Of a DNA stretch of 53,708 nucleotides, positions 15,874 through 24,942 are shown in pieces. This stretch comes from an uncultured Bacilli bacterium (GTDB lineage: Bacteria > Bacillota_I > Bacilli_A > RFN20 > CAG-449), in the NCBI GenBank assembly GCA_947591215.1, contig CANQCZ010000008.1, forward strand, positions 1-53,708, written 5' to 3'. The position numbers and the translations under genes are program-made. Positions within the stretch are counted from its first letter, which is position 1. Every line of letters begins with the position of its first letter. The notes beneath the pieces were generated by a model. The model did not search any database. It saw only the letters and a list, made by a program, of their open reading frames with translations, and was not told the origin of the DNA.

Positions 15874-17946
15874 ATGGCTCGTCAAGTTAGTATAGCTAAT
15901 ACCCGTAACATTGGCATCATGGCTCATATCGATGCGGGTAAAACAACAGCTACTGAAAGAATTTTGTATTACACTGGTAAAGTGTATAAAATCGGTGATA
16001 CCCACGAGGGTACAGCGACAATGGACTGGATGAAACAAGAGCAAGACAGAGGTATTACAATTACTTCCGCAGCTACTACTTGTTTTTGGAAAGGCCATCG
16101 TATTAACATTATCGACACTCCAGGCCACGTTGACTTCACGGCTGAAGTTGAACGTTCTTTGCGGGTACTTGATGGTGCTGTCACGGTTTTGGATGGAAAA
16201 AATGGTGTTGAACCGCAAACCGAAACTGTGTGGCGTCAAGGAAGCAAATATGGTGTTCCAAGAATTGTCTTTGTCAACAAATTAGACGCCATTGGTGCTG
16301 ATTTTGATATGAGTGTTCGTACCATTCATGAAAAACTCGGTGCTAACGCCTCTCCGATTCAATATCCAATCGGACTTGAATCGAATCTCAAAGGTGTTGT
16401 CGACATTATCGAAAGAAAAGGTTATATTTATTCGGATGTAAAGGGAGAACACCCTGAAATCGTCGATGTTCCAGCAGATTTAAAGGACAAATGCGAACAA
16501 TTAAGAAAAGAATTAATTGAAAATTTAGCCAATTATGATGATGATATCATGATGAAAGTTCTCGAAGATCAAGAACCGACTATCGATGAGATCAAAAATG
16601 CGATTCGTAAAGCGGTTTTAAGCGGCGAATTCTTCCCGGTTCTTGCCGGTTCGGCATATAAGAACAAAGGTATTCAACCATTGCTCGATGCCATCGTCGA
16701 TTATTTACCTTCACCGGTTGATATTAAACACGCTGTCGGTAAAAATGAACATGGCGAAGATGTCGAATGTGTTCCGGAAGATGATAAACCTTTAGCAGCT
16801 TTGGCCTTTAAGATTATGACTGACCCATTTATCGGAAAACTCTGCTTCTTTAGAGTTTATTCTGGTACAGCAAAGTCTGGTTCTTATGTTTATAATGCAA
16901 CCAAAGGCGTCAAGGAAAGATTTTCTCGATTAGTCTTAATGCACGCTAATAAACGTGACGAAGTCGAAGAAATCAATGCCGGTGATATCGGAGCCGCTGT
17001 CGGATTAAAATCGACTACGACCGGTGACACATTGTGCGATGAAAATCATCCGTTAATACTCGAATCAATTCAATTCTCTGATCCGGTTATCAGTGAAGCT
17101 ATTGAACCAAAATCAAAAGCCGATCAAGAAAAGATGACCGCCGGATTATTGAAATTAGCTGAAGAAGATCCAACATTTAAATTCTATACCGATCCGGACA
17201 CCGGCCAATCGATTATTGCTGGTGTTGGCGAACTTCATCTTGACGTTTTAGTTACAAGACTTAAAGATGAATTCAAAGTTGAATGTAATGTAGGCGCTCC
17301 ACAAGTTGCTTACCGTGAAACAATCAGAAAAACCGCTGATTGTGAAGGTAAATATATCAAACAATCTGGTGGTCATGGTCAATATGGTCACGTTTGGATT
17401 AAATTTGAACCAAATCCAGGCAAAGGTTTCGAATTCGTTGATGCGATTGTCGGTGGTGTAGTTCCAAGAGAATACATCAAACCAACTTGTGACGGACTTA
17501 AAGAATCTTTGGATAGAGGCTTATTAGCGGGATATCCGATTATCGATATCAAGGCGACCTTATTTGATGGATCATACCATGATGTCGACTCATCGGAAGC
17601 GGCTTATAAAGTCGCGGCGTCTTTGGCTTTGAAAGAAGCAGCTAAAAAATGTGATCCGGTTATTCTTGAACCGATCATGAAAGTTGAAGTTACAGTTCCA
17701 CAAGAATACATGGGTGATGTCATCGGTGATATTGCCGCGAGACGTGGTACTGTCGATGGTATGAATGCTAGAGGTAATGCTCAAGTTATCGATGCTTCGG
17801 TGCCACTAGCTAACATGTTTGGATATGTCACCGATCTTCGCTCATTTACACAAGGACGTGGAAATTATGTGATGAGTTTAGATCGCTATGAAGAATGTCC
17901 AAAATTTATCATCGATGAAATTATCAAGAAGAGAGGCAACAAATAG
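15874..17946 (+). CDS. fusA: Translation elongation factor G
   Basis: GTPase that drives ribosomal translocation. It has the G1 box AHIDAGKTT, the G3 box [21 protein letters not shown], the G4 box [10 protein letters not shown], and five-domain architecture with the terminal EF-G domain V ([30 protein letters not shown]). At 690 aa it is full length. Placement after rpsG is the classical str order. Confidence 0.98.
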   Translation: MARQVSIANTRNIGIMAHIDAGKTTATERILYYTGKVYKIGDTHEGTATMDWMKQEQDRGITITSAATTCFWKGHRINIIDTPGHVDFTAEVERSLRVLDGAVTVLDGKNGVEPQTETVWRQGSKYGVPRIVFVNKLDAIGADFDMSVRTIHEKLGANASPIQYPIGLESNLKGVVDIIERKGYIYSDVKGEHPEIVDVPADLKDKCEQLRKELIENLANYDDDIMMKVLEDQEPTIDEIKNAIRKAVLSGEFFPVLAGSAYKNKGIQPLLDAIVDYLPSPVDIKHAVGKNEHGEDVECVPEDDKPLAALAFKIMTDPFIGKLCFFRVYSGTAKSGSYVYNATKGVKERFSRLVLMHANKRDEVEEINAGDIGAAVGLKSTTTGDTLCDENHPLILESIQFSDPVISEAIEPKSKADQEKMTAGLLKLAEEDPTFKFYTDPDTGQSIIAGVGELHLDVLVTRLKDEFKVECNVGAPQVAYRETIRKTADCEGKYIKQSGGHGQYGHVWIKFEPNPGKGFEFVDAIVGGVVPREYIKPTCDGLKESLDRGLLAGYPIIDIKATLFDGSYHDVDSSEAAYKVAASLALKEAAKKCDPVILEPIMKVEVTVPQEYMGDVIGDIAARRGTVDGMNARGNAQVIDASVPLANMFGYVTDLRSFTQGRGNYVMSLDRYEECPKFIIDEIIKKRGNK

Positions 17947-17954
17947 AAATATTA

Positions 17955-17983
17955 TTGCTTTTAAAAAAATAATGCTTTAAAAT
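17955..17983 (+). promoter_or_regulatory. Internal promoter of tuf
   Basis: TTGCTT (17955-17960), 17-nt spacer, TAAAAT (17978-17983). It lies in the 73-nt gap between fusA and tuf and would let tuf be made in excess over the rest of the operon. Confidence 0.65.
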
Positions 17984-18019
17984 AAATACGTTATTCTAAG
18001 CTATCAAGGAGGAATTCAA

Positions 18020-19204
18020 ATGGCAAAGGAAAAATTTGACAGAAGCAAAGTTCACGTTAATATTGGTACCATCGGACACGTCGACCATGGTAAAACCACA
18101 TTAACTGCCGCTATTACTTCGGTTTTAGCGAAACAAGGCGGAGCTGAAAAGAAAGCTTACGACCAAATCGATGCGGCCCCAGAAGAAAAGGCCCGTGGCA
18201 TTACAATTAATACTGCCCACATCGAATATCAAACAGCAACGAGACACTATGCTCACGTTGACTGCCCAGGCCACGCTGACTATGTTAAAAACATGATCAC
18301 CGGTGCTGCCCAAATGGATGGTGCGATTCTCGTTGTCGCTGCCACCGATGGTGTTATGCCACAAACTCGCGAACACATTCTTTTAGCGAGACAAGTTGGC
18401 GTTCCATACATCGTCGTCTATCTCAACAAGACCGACTTAGTTGACGATGAAGAATTAATCGAATTAGTTGAAATGGATATCCGTGACATTCTTAATAGTT
18501 ATGGTTTCCCAGGCGATGAAACCCCAATTATTAGAGGTTCTGCCAAGAAAGCTTTGGATGGAGATCCAGAAGCTGAAAAATCAATTTTGGAATTGATGGA
18601 TGCAGTCGACAATTACATTCCAGCTCCGGTTAGAGATAATGATAAACCTTTCTTACTTGCTATCGAAGACGTTTTAACGATCACTGGTCGTGGAACCGTT
18701 GTTACTGGTAGAGTTGAAAGAGGTATCTTAAAGGTCAATGAAGAAGTTGAAATCGTTGGTATTAAAGAAACCAAGAAATCAGTTGTTACCGGTATTGAAA
18801 TGTTCCGTAAATTACTTGATTTTGCAGAAGCCGGCGACAACGTTGGTGTCCTTTTAAGAGGTATTGCCCGTGATGAAGTCGTCCGTGGTCAAGTCCTTGC
18901 AAAACCGGGTTCAGTTACTCCACATACCAAATTCTCAGCTTCAGTTTACGTTTTAACTAAAGAAGAAGGTGGCCGTCACACTGCTTTCTTAAGCAACTAT
19001 CGTCCACAATTCTACTTCCGTACTACTGATATCACCGGTGTTATTACTCTCCCGGCTGGCGTTGAAATGGTTATGCCTGGTGACAACGTTGAATTGACTG
19101 TTGAGTTAATTCACCCAGTTGCTATCGAAAAGGGAACCAAGTTCTCAATTCGTGAAGGCGGCCGTACAGTCGGTGCTGGTACTGTTAACGAAATTATTAA
19201 ATAA
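18020..19204 (+). CDS. tuf: Elongation factor Tu
   Basis: GTPase that delivers aminoacyl-tRNA to the ribosome. G1 GHVDHGKTT, effector [13 protein letters not shown]3 [22 protein letters not shown]4 NKTD (NKCD in many bacteria), then the two beta-barrel domains ending [14 protein letters not shown]. At 394 aa it is complete. Strong ribosome binding site AAGGAGG, own promoter and a strong terminator; the codon choice is visibly more biased than in surrounding genes. Confidence 0.98.
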   Translation: MAKEKFDRSKVHVNIGTIGHVDHGKTTLTAAITSVLAKQGGAEKKAYDQIDAAPEEKARGITINTAHIEYQTATRHYAHVDCPGHADYVKNMITGAAQMDGAILVVAATDGVMPQTREHILLARQVGVPYIVVYLNKTDLVDDEELIELVEMDIRDILNSYGFPGDETPIIRGSAKKALDGDPEAEKSILELMDAVDNYIPAPVRDNDKPFLLAIEDVLTITGRGTVVTGRVERGILKVNEEVEIVGIKETKKSVVTGIEMFRKLLDFAEAGDNVGVLLRGIARDEVVRGQVLAKPGSVTPHTKFSASVYVLTKEEGGRHTAFLSNYRPQFYFRTTDITGVITLPAGVEMVMPGDNVELTVELIHPVAIEKGTKFSIREGGRTVGAGTVNEIIK

Positions 19205-19221
19205 ATTTCATTTACATTCTC

Positions 19222-19253
19222 AAAAGCGTTCGTTTCTGCGAACGCTTTTTTTT
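19222..19253 (+). terminator. Rho-independent terminator of the str operon
   Basis: AAAAGCGTTCG and CGAACGCTTTT pair perfectly around a 6-nt loop, followed by a T run. Confidence 0.95.
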
Positions 19254-19375
19254 ACGATAAAAGTCGTGTGAACGTTAATTTATTAAATGTATAATAAACT
19301 CGATATTGATAATTATTTTTCGAGCATGGTTGCATTTCAAAAGCGATTATTTTATGCTTTTATTTGGTGAAATGA

Positions 19376-19642
19376 ATGAAAGAATTGATCGCCTTTATTT
19401 TCGTTGAATTAGTTTCACTTTTTCCTTTAGGGCTCTATTTTGTTTCTAAAAAAGTGATTGGACAAGAGGCAGAGATGGCTTTTTATTTTGAACGTGTTAA
19501 AGCTTACGCGATTCGGGGAATGATTACGCTTATAATTTTAATTCCTTTTTTTGTGCTCTATACCGATAAAAGAAGGATCATTATTTTTTTTGGAATAGTC
19601 TTTCAAATTATCAACGGTTTAATTTTTAAGAAAAAAAAGTAG
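19376..19642 (+). CDS. Small membrane protein
   Basis: 88-aa protein with three hydrophobic segments (about residues 3-24, 47-62 and 68-83) and a short charged middle (QEAEMAFYFERVKAYAIR), ending in a Lys tail. No family is recognised. The ATG follows GGTGAAATGA. Its last 17 bases overlap the last codons of the convergent LysM-like gene, an unusually tight tail-to-tail arrangement without a terminator between them. Confidence 0.6.
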   Translation: MKELIAFIFVELVSLFPLGLYFVSKKVIGQEAEMAFYFERVKAYAIRGMITLIILIPFFVLYTDKRRIIIFFGIVFQIINGLIFKKKK

Positions 19643-20312
19643 TTTTTGTTAAAGCTTCGATTTTTTCTAAAATTTCATCATAAATATTTGCTGCTTCATT
19701 AAATTTATAACCGGCAAGTTTTAAAATATACATTTGCCATTGCTTTTTGATTTCATGGATTTTAATGCTGAGATTCAACCGCTCCTGGTTGTTTTTATTG
19801 ACTGAAAGAGAGTTTATAATTTCATCGGTTATTTTGTCTAAACGTTTTTGAATGAGGGTTATTTCTTTTGAATCGTTTTTATCCAAAGTTTCAGCAAAAT
19901 TAGATAAATTGCTGATGGCTTCAATAGTTTGCTGAGTAGGAAACACTAATTTGTTTTGCAAGACATAAGCTATTTTATCAAGTTCTCGACGAATGGTATT
20001 TAAAGTAGTTTCAGTATTTTCGTTGATAAAGATCTTTGATAGAATCAAATCTTTAATTTCATAATTAACGCGATCTAAATAGCGAGAAATTAAAAGAGTG
20101 GCGCTTGAAGTTGTTTCTTGACGAGATTCTGCTGTGGATGCTTGTTCATCAAAAGGAAGATGAAGAGGAGTTAAAGGTTGAACGTGGATATTTTTAAATC
20201 GACTATTTAATTTTAGAATTTCAAATTCCTCTAAATTATGTTTTTTTGCGATAGTCTTTACTGTTTCGTTAATATTAGAAATATATACAGACGTAGGATA
20301 GATTTGTTTCAT
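19626..20312 (-). CDS. Cytoplasmic protein with an N-terminal LysM-like domain
   Basis: 228-aa protein. The first ~50 residues fit the LysM pattern (NETVKTIAKKHNLEEFEILKLN, then a P-L-HLP ending), yet there is no signal peptide. The remaining 170 residues are charged and helical, probably coiled-coil. AGGAGG followed by 7 nt points to the ATG at 20312, not the 20330 start of the track. LysM folds usually bind peptidoglycan outside the cell; a cytoplasmic one would recall the LysM-like domains of spore coat or phage proteins (inference). Confidence 0.6.
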   Translation of the reverse strand: MKQIYPTSVYISNINETVKTIAKKHNLEEFEILKLNSRFKNIHVQPLTPLHLPFDEQASTAESRQETTSSATLLISRYLDRVNYEIKDLILSKIFINENTETTLNTIRRELDKIAYVLQNKLVFPTQQTIEAISNLSNFAETLDKNDSKEITLIQKRLDKITDEIINSLSVNKNNQERLNLSIKIHEIKKQWQMYILKLAGYKFNEAANIYDEILEKIEALTKTTFFS

Positions 20313-20408
20313 AAATAGTCCTCCTATCATATAAAATATGAAATTGATAATTAAAAATTACTTTAAGAAGAAAGACAAATTAATTTCATTGAGTAAAATC
20401 TCTCCTTA

Positions 20409-20438
20409 TTGAAAAAAAACTATATTAAGTGTTATGAT
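20409..20438 (+). promoter_or_regulatory. Promoter of the RDD operon
   Basis: TTGAAA (20409-20414), an 18-nt spacer and TATGAT (20433-20438), 25 nt upstream of the first RDD gene. Confidence 0.65.
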
Positions 20439-20463
20439 ACAATAAAGAAAAAGAGGTTAAAAA

Positions 20464-21486
20464 ATGAATGATTTTGTTAAAGCATCACCTTTAAAAAGAA
20501 TCGGAGCCGCTTTTATAGATTTAGGTCTTGCCTATATTGTTAGTTATCTATTGCTTAGTAGTCTTATTATGCCGATTACTTATAGCGCGACACCATATAT
20601 TGAAGACACATACAAAGCTTATGAAAGTTTAGTTGATTTAGGCGTTGCGGTTATCGGACAAAAGGTCGAAACCGATAATGATTATGTAATTACAATATAT
20701 GCTGATTGTGAATCATCTGAGGCAAAACGAACTGAAGCTCTTAATAAAGTAAAAACTGAAAATTCAGAATATAATTATTACTATTTAACTGATGAAAAAT
20801 TACAAATTACTAATGAAGAATTAGATCAGTATTTAACGCATTTTTATAATGAAATCGGAGAATCCGATCAATATTTAAAACAAAAAAACGACAATAATTC
20901 ACTTTTTACAAATGGCGAAATCAATCCTTCGGCTAAAGAAGATGAAGTTAAGTCGTTTTTGACTACAATCGCCTCCTCTTGGATGGAGGAACAAAGTATC
21001 AGTTCATATAAAGACGGAGAAGTAGTACGACAAATAGCTAAAGTAGGTGTCTATGGCTTTGTTACGAATGCAATTGCAATGACGATTTCGCTTATCATTT
21101 TTTACTTTGTAATTCCTTTAATTAGCAAATGGAGAATGACGCTTGGAAAGAGGATGATGGCTTTGACGATTGTTGATGTTAAAACAATGCAAATTGCTTC
21201 AAGGCCACGAGTATTTCTTAGAAGTTTGTTTTTTGTGCTTGTGGGTCTTGTACCATCGTTTTATGTGATGGGATTACCTTTGGTGCTATTTATTATCATT
21301 ATGCTTTTAAGTAATAAAGGACGAACTTTAGAAGATTTTGTGACTTCTACTATGGTGGTTGATATGCAGTATTTTGACTTTTCTAAAAATGCGCAAAACG
21401 TGGATGATCAAGAAACTGACTCTGAAGCTCAAGAACGTGATGTGGTTTCAACGATAGATGACAATGAAGGGACAAGTAATCAGTAA
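20464..21486 (+). CDS. RDD family membrane protein 1
   Basis: 340-aa member of the RDD family (a Na+/Li+:H+ antiporter role is known for some members). The N-terminal RDD helix (LKRIGAAFIDLGLAYIVSYLLL), TLGKRMMALTIVDV after the second helix, and GRTLEDFVTSTMVVD are conserved. Unlike typical 150-aa RDD proteins, an extracytoplasmic stretch of about 150 residues separates helices 1 and 2 and carries a motif shared with the next two genes (LDQYLTHFY ... LFTNGEI ... VKSFL). The C-terminal tail is acidic. Same operon as two paralogues. Confidence 0.8.
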   Translation: MNDFVKASPLKRIGAAFIDLGLAYIVSYLLLSSLIMPITYSATPYIEDTYKAYESLVDLGVAVIGQKVETDNDYVITIYADCESSEAKRTEALNKVKTENSEYNYYYLTDEKLQITNEELDQYLTHFYNEIGESDQYLKQKNDNNSLFTNGEINPSAKEDEVKSFLTTIASSWMEEQSISSYKDGEVVRQIAKVGVYGFVTNAIAMTISLIIFYFVIPLISKWRMTLGKRMMALTIVDVKTMQIASRPRVFLRSLFFVLVGLVPSFYVMGLPLVLFIIIMLLSNKGRTLEDFVTSTMVVDMQYFDFSKNAQNVDDQETDSEAQERDVVSTIDDNEGTSNQ

Positions 21487-21635
21487 TGCCGATAAAACTA
21501 AAACATATTTTTGCAGGTCTTATAGATTTTAAGGATAATAATCGCTATTTTTATCGTACTATGGATGGAACAACTATTCGTAATTTCATCACAAAAATCA
21601 CTATTGATATACAAATTATAGAGGATAAAACGTAA
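21486..21635 (+). CDS. 49-aa ORF, probable RDD-gene remnant
   Basis: Not in the ORF track. Its ATG overlaps the TAA of RDD gene 1 (TAATG) and its stop lies 3 nt before RDD gene 2. The start HIFAGLIDF matches the first helix of the neighbouring RDD proteins (FISGFIDLI, LLSGLLDVL), then the similarity stops and the sequence turns polar. It could be a decayed fourth copy or a coupling peptide for the downstream gene. Confidence 0.45.
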   Translation: MPIKLKHIFAGLIDFKDNNRYFYRTMDGTTIRNFITKITIDIQIIEDKT

Positions 21636-21638
21636 AAT

Positions 21639-22454
21639 ATGAATATTGGAAGACCAACTATCTTAAGACGATTTATCTCGGGCTTTATTGATTTGATACT
21701 TATTCTTTTAATGATGTTCTTAACCGGAAATTTAATCCATTTGCTTATCAATAATAATTCTAGCTCATATGGTGAACTAAAAGAAAAATATCAAGAAGTC
21801 TTAATCGAATCTACATTATATGAAAAAACAGAAGATGGCGTGATTATCATTCAAGATGATTTTGATGAGCATTTAACATATTGCTTTACTTTATATGGTA
21901 AACTTGATGATTATCAAGATCATAAAAACAACAGTGAATATTTTAAAGAAGATGGCACTATCAAAGAAAATGTAGATAGTGAGGAAGTACGTGATTTTTA
22001 TATATCTCAGGTTTTATATGCTAGAACAAATTTATTCGCTACAGATGAAAGATATAATGCCTATATATCTTTTGAAAATAGGACTTCAAATATATCAAAT
22101 CTAATTGGTGGATTTTTATCTTGCTTAGTATTTGAATTAATAATACCATTTATTGGTAAAAACGGAAAGACAATTGGAAAAAGAATCACAAAGTTATCGT
22201 TAGTAAGCGCTAGCGGTTATCAAATGAAAAAATGGCAACTTATACCGCGTTTTATAATTTATTGTATAGCAGTTCTTTTAATTCCTTTTCAAGGAATAGG
22301 TTTATACTTATTTTTAGCTTCATTTTTGCTTATCTTTTTAAATCGGCGTGATATGGCGTTCCATGATTATATTGGATATACTGTCGTTGTTGATTTTACT
22401 TATGATATAATTCCTTATGAGGAACAAGGAGATGATGTGGATGAACAAAATTAG
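21639..22454 (+). CDS. RDD family membrane protein 2
   Basis: 271-aa paralogue of the preceding gene. RDD helix 1 (LRRFISGFIDLILILLMMF), an external insert of about 110 residues (DDFDEHLTYCF ... YFKEDGTI ... VRDFYISQ), a helix, TIGKRITKLSLV and the final MAFHDYIGYTVVVDF. The last ~5 codons overlap the next gene, so translation is coupled. Function unknown beyond the family. Confidence 0.78.
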   Translation: MNIGRPTILRRFISGFIDLILILLMMFLTGNLIHLLINNNSSSYGELKEKYQEVLIESTLYEKTEDGVIIIQDDFDEHLTYCFTLYGKLDDYQDHKNNSEYFKEDGTIKENVDSEEVRDFYISQVLYARTNLFATDERYNAYISFENRTSNISNLIGGFLSCLVFELIIPFIGKNGKTIGKRITKLSLVSASGYQMKKWQLIPRFIIYCIAVLLIPFQGIGLYLFLASFLLIFLNRRDMAFHDYIGYTVVVDFTYDIIPYEEQGDDVDEQN

Positions 22455-23247
22455 TACTTCCGGACGTTTAATGCGCCTTTTGTCTGGTTTGCTAGATGTT
22501 CTATTTATCTTTATTGTTATCTTTATAATGACAATTTTTTATACTGAAGTGATTTTGAAGAATGATCAAGCATATCAAAATGCTTACAATACACAGATTA
22601 CTATTTTAAAAGAATCATCCTTGTATGAAGAAAAAAATGGTTCTCTAGTATCGATAGAATCTGATTTTGATAAACATCTTGAAGAATTTTATAAAATATA
22701 CTCCTACGATATGACTAGTGGTTCTATATCTTATCAAGAAGCTAAAGAAAAAAGTGGGTATTTCACTTTTGATGGATCCTTGAAAGATGGATTAGAAGAA
22801 AATGATGATGGAATTAGATCGTTTTTTGCTGATCAATTGGTTTTAGCTTTGAATACTTTAGCAAAAAATCCTACTTATATTGAATGTACTGCAATTACTA
22901 GTAATAAAGTTACTCTTGGATCAGATATTTCTTTGTTTGCTTCGTGTACAATTTTACTTTTAGTAATTCCATTATGCCGAAAAGATAGAAAAACACTTGG
23001 AAAAATCATTACTCATATGTCATTAATATCAAAACATGGAAATGACGTTCATTTTATACAAATTATTGTTCGTTATTTAGTGGAAATGATAGTCTTAGTT
23101 TTCTTTTCAACTATGATACCGGGGATGTTTTTATTGTTGCAAACACTAATTGTATGCTTTACTAAAAAAGGTACTGGTCTAGATGATTTATTAGCGGACA
23201 CTTATGTCTTAACTAATAGTGATAAGGAACTATTACAAGGAGAATAG
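22441..23247 (+). CDS. RDD family membrane protein 3
   Basis: 268-aa third paralogue. The ATG at 22441 follows AAGGAGATGATGTGG inside the previous gene; the track start at 22417 is upstream of that site. RDD helix 1 reads MRLLSGLLDVLFIFIVIF, the insert has SDFDKHLEEFY and YFTFDGSLKDG, and TLGKIITHMSLIS and GLDDLLADTYVLT close the family signature. The canonical first Arg and both Asp are kept. Overlap of 14 nt with gene 2 supports joint production of a hetero-oligomer (inference). Confidence 0.78.
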   Translation: MNKISTSGRLMRLLSGLLDVLFIFIVIFIMTIFYTEVILKNDQAYQNAYNTQITILKESSLYEEKNGSLVSIESDFDKHLEEFYKIYSYDMTSGSISYQEAKEKSGYFTFDGSLKDGLEENDDGIRSFFADQLVLALNTLAKNPTYIECTAITSNKVTLGSDISLFASCTILLLVIPLCRKDRKTLGKIITHMSLISKHGNDVHFIQIIVRYLVEMIVLVFFSTMIPGMFLLLQTLIVCFTKKGTGLDDLLADTYVLTNSDKELLQGE

Positions 23248-23251
23248 GAAT

Positions 23252-23380
23252 ATGAAAAAAAAGACCGATGATTTAGAAAGACTTGACGGAGTAGCGTTAC
23301 CTAAGTGGGCAAAAATTCTTGGCTTTGTATTAGGTTTTATTTTTGCGTGCGCTATTGTTTATTTAATACAGATGATATGA
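23252..23380 (+). CDS. 42-aa single-pass membrane protein
   Basis: Too short for the ORF track. ATG after AAGGAGAATAGGAAT, 4 nt after RDD gene 3. The first ~18 residues are charged (KKKTDDLERLDGV), then one hydrophobic helix (ILGFVLGFIFACAIVYLI) to the end. It could be a small subunit of the RDD membrane complex. No family is recognised. Confidence 0.6.
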   Translation: MKKKTDDLERLDGVALPKWAKILGFVLGFIFACAIVYLIQMI

Positions 23381-23388
23381 TTTGAAAT

Positions 23389-23724
23389 ATGTTTGAAGCA
23401 AAATACAAAGAAATTTATATTGACGATATTTGCAAAAAAGCAATTGATGCTTTTTTTGATTATTTTATTATTTCGCATAAACTAATTGAAGAGAAGATTG
23501 CAAATAAAGATAGAAGTTTTATGAAAGAATTCGATTTGGAAATTAAGAAAGTTTTTCCTAGATATCAAAAATTGTTACGATATAATTTCATATATAAAGA
23601 TGATATAATTGAATTCATATTTTATTATGGAAGGAACGACTACCTATTATCGGTCGCTACATTTTTATGCGAAAGAAAGCAAAATTTCAATTTAAAAAAA
23701 TGGAGATTTCGGTTGGAAAAATAG
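23389..23724 (+). CDS. Hypothetical 111-aa protein
   Basis: Soluble, Lys/Phe/Tyr-rich protein of unknown function, predicted helical. It starts 8 nt after the 42-aa gene, with no good ribosome binding site (GAAATATG), so it would rely on coupling. Last gene of the RDD operon; no terminator is evident before the next promoter at 23769. No domain is recognised. Confidence 0.5.
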   Translation: MFEAKYKEIYIDDICKKAIDAFFDYFIISHKLIEEKIANKDRSFMKEFDLEIKKVFPRYQKLLRYNFIYKDDIIEFIFYYGRNDYLLSVATFLCERKQNFNLKKWRFRLEK

Positions 23725-23768
23725 CAAATTTGAAATGGTAAAAAGCTGAACTTATATAAATCCATAAA

Positions 23769-23797
23769 TTGACTAGTTTATGGCAAAATGTTATAAT
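23769..23797 (+). promoter_or_regulatory. Strong promoter of the racemase operon
   Basis: TTGACT (23769-23774), 17-nt spacer, perfect TATAAT (23792-23797). Confidence 0.85.
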
Positions 23798-23847
23798 ATT
23801 TTCAATATTGTTAATACAATAATAAGCTATGGAATGAAGAGTGAGAT

Positions 23848-24534
23848 ATGGATATTAAAAAGGATATAATTGGTATTGTCGGTGGCATGGGATCATATGC
23901 AACACTGAATATTTTTAAAAGAATTTTAGATTCTTTTGAAGCTGAAAAAGAATGGGATAGGCCGAGAATAATAATCGATAATAACTGTACATTACCATCA
24001 AGATCGAGAGCACTTCTTTATCATGAAAAATATGAAGAAGTTGTAAATGGACTGATGGAAAGCATCTCGTTATTGATGAAAGCGGGAGCAAATATTATTA
24101 TTTTAGGTAGTAATACCGGACATTTATTTTTGGATGAAATACTTAAAAGACTACCAGAAGCTAAAAAATATTTGGTTGATTTTATTAAATTATTATCTCA
24201 AGATATAAAAAAAGAAAATATCAAGCGAGTATTGCTTTTGGGTACGGAAGCAACTTTAGACTTTAATATCTATAAAGAATGTTTACAAAATGTCGAAATT
24301 GTTGTTCCTAATGATGAAATGGTAAAAAGAATAAATTATTTCATTGAAATAGTTAAACAAAACAGAATTAATCAAAGAGATATTAGTAATTTTAAAAAAT
24401 TGTTGTTAAATTTCGACGAAAAAAATATTATTTTCGGATGTACTGAATTGCCCGTTCTTTATGAGTTAATTAAAGAAAAAATTGATAAAAATATTTATGA
24501 TCCGATTAATTCATTTATCAAATTTTTAAAATAA
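23848..24534 (+). CDS. Aspartate/glutamate racemase-family protein with Ser in place of the first Cys
   Basis: 228-aa cofactor-independent racemase family protein. N-terminal GIVGGMGSYATLNIF is the family phosphate/carboxylate loop. The first catalytic site, normally CNTAH, reads LGSNTGH: the general-base Cys is Ser. The second Cys is kept (IIFGCTELPVL). In known relatives, losing one Cys restricts the reaction to one enantiomer or changes it to isomerase or decarboxylase chemistry (established for the superfamily). It leads a three-gene operon with a cytidylyltransferase and a membrane protein. Confidence 0.78.
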   Translation: MDIKKDIIGIVGGMGSYATLNIFKRILDSFEAEKEWDRPRIIIDNNCTLPSRSRALLYHEKYEEVVNGLMESISLLMKAGANIIILGSNTGHLFLDEILKRLPEAKKYLVDFIKLLSQDIKKENIKRVLLLGTEATLDFNIYKECLQNVEIVVPNDEMVKRINYFIEIVKQNRINQRDISNFKKLLLNFDEKNIIFGCTELPVLYELIKEKIDKNIYDPINSFIKFLK

Positions 24535-24545
24535 GGAGGTAAGTT

Positions 24546-24941
24546 TTGAAAGTTTTAACATTTGGAGTTTTTGATTATTTACATTATGGACATTTAAAAT
24601 TATTTGAAAGAGCATCTAAATACGGCGATTATTTAATAGTGGCTGTTCAAAAAGATGAAGAAATTCACAAAACCAAACCCGATGCTCATATGCTTTATAA
24701 TTTAATGCAAAGAATGGAATTTGTAGGAGCGATTAAATATGTAGATGAAGTGGTTCCTTATACTCAAGTTGATGAAGATATCAAATTAATTGACTTTGAT
24801 GTTTTTGTACTTGGTGGTGATCAAAATCACGCTGGATTCCAACGAGCAATTAAATGGGCAGAGGAACATAACAAAAAAGTGGTTAGACTTGAAAGAACAC
24901 AAGGTATTTCTTCTTCAATGATTAAAAAGGATAGGAATTGA
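24546..24941 (+). CDS. TagD-type cytidylyltransferase
   Basis: 131-aa nucleotidyltransferase that would make a CDP-linked alcohol or sugar phosphate (CDP-glycerol in TagD). Motifs: GVFDYLHYGHLKLFERA with HYGH (HxGH), and RTQGISSSMIKK close to the RTEGISTT of TagD. TTG start 6 nt after AAGGAGG; 11 nt after the racemase. No teichoic acid polymerase genes are near, so the acceptor is open. The pairing with a racemase suggests a modified, amino-acid-bearing surface compound, or a nucleotide-linked signal (inference). Confidence 0.85.
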   Translation: MKVLTFGVFDYLHYGHLKLFERASKYGDYLIVAVQKDEEIHKTKPDAHMLYNLMQRMEFVGAIKYVDEVVPYTQVDEDIKLIDFDVFVLGGDQNHAGFQRAIKWAEEHNKKVVRLERTQGISSSMIKKDRN

Positions 24942-24942
24942 T

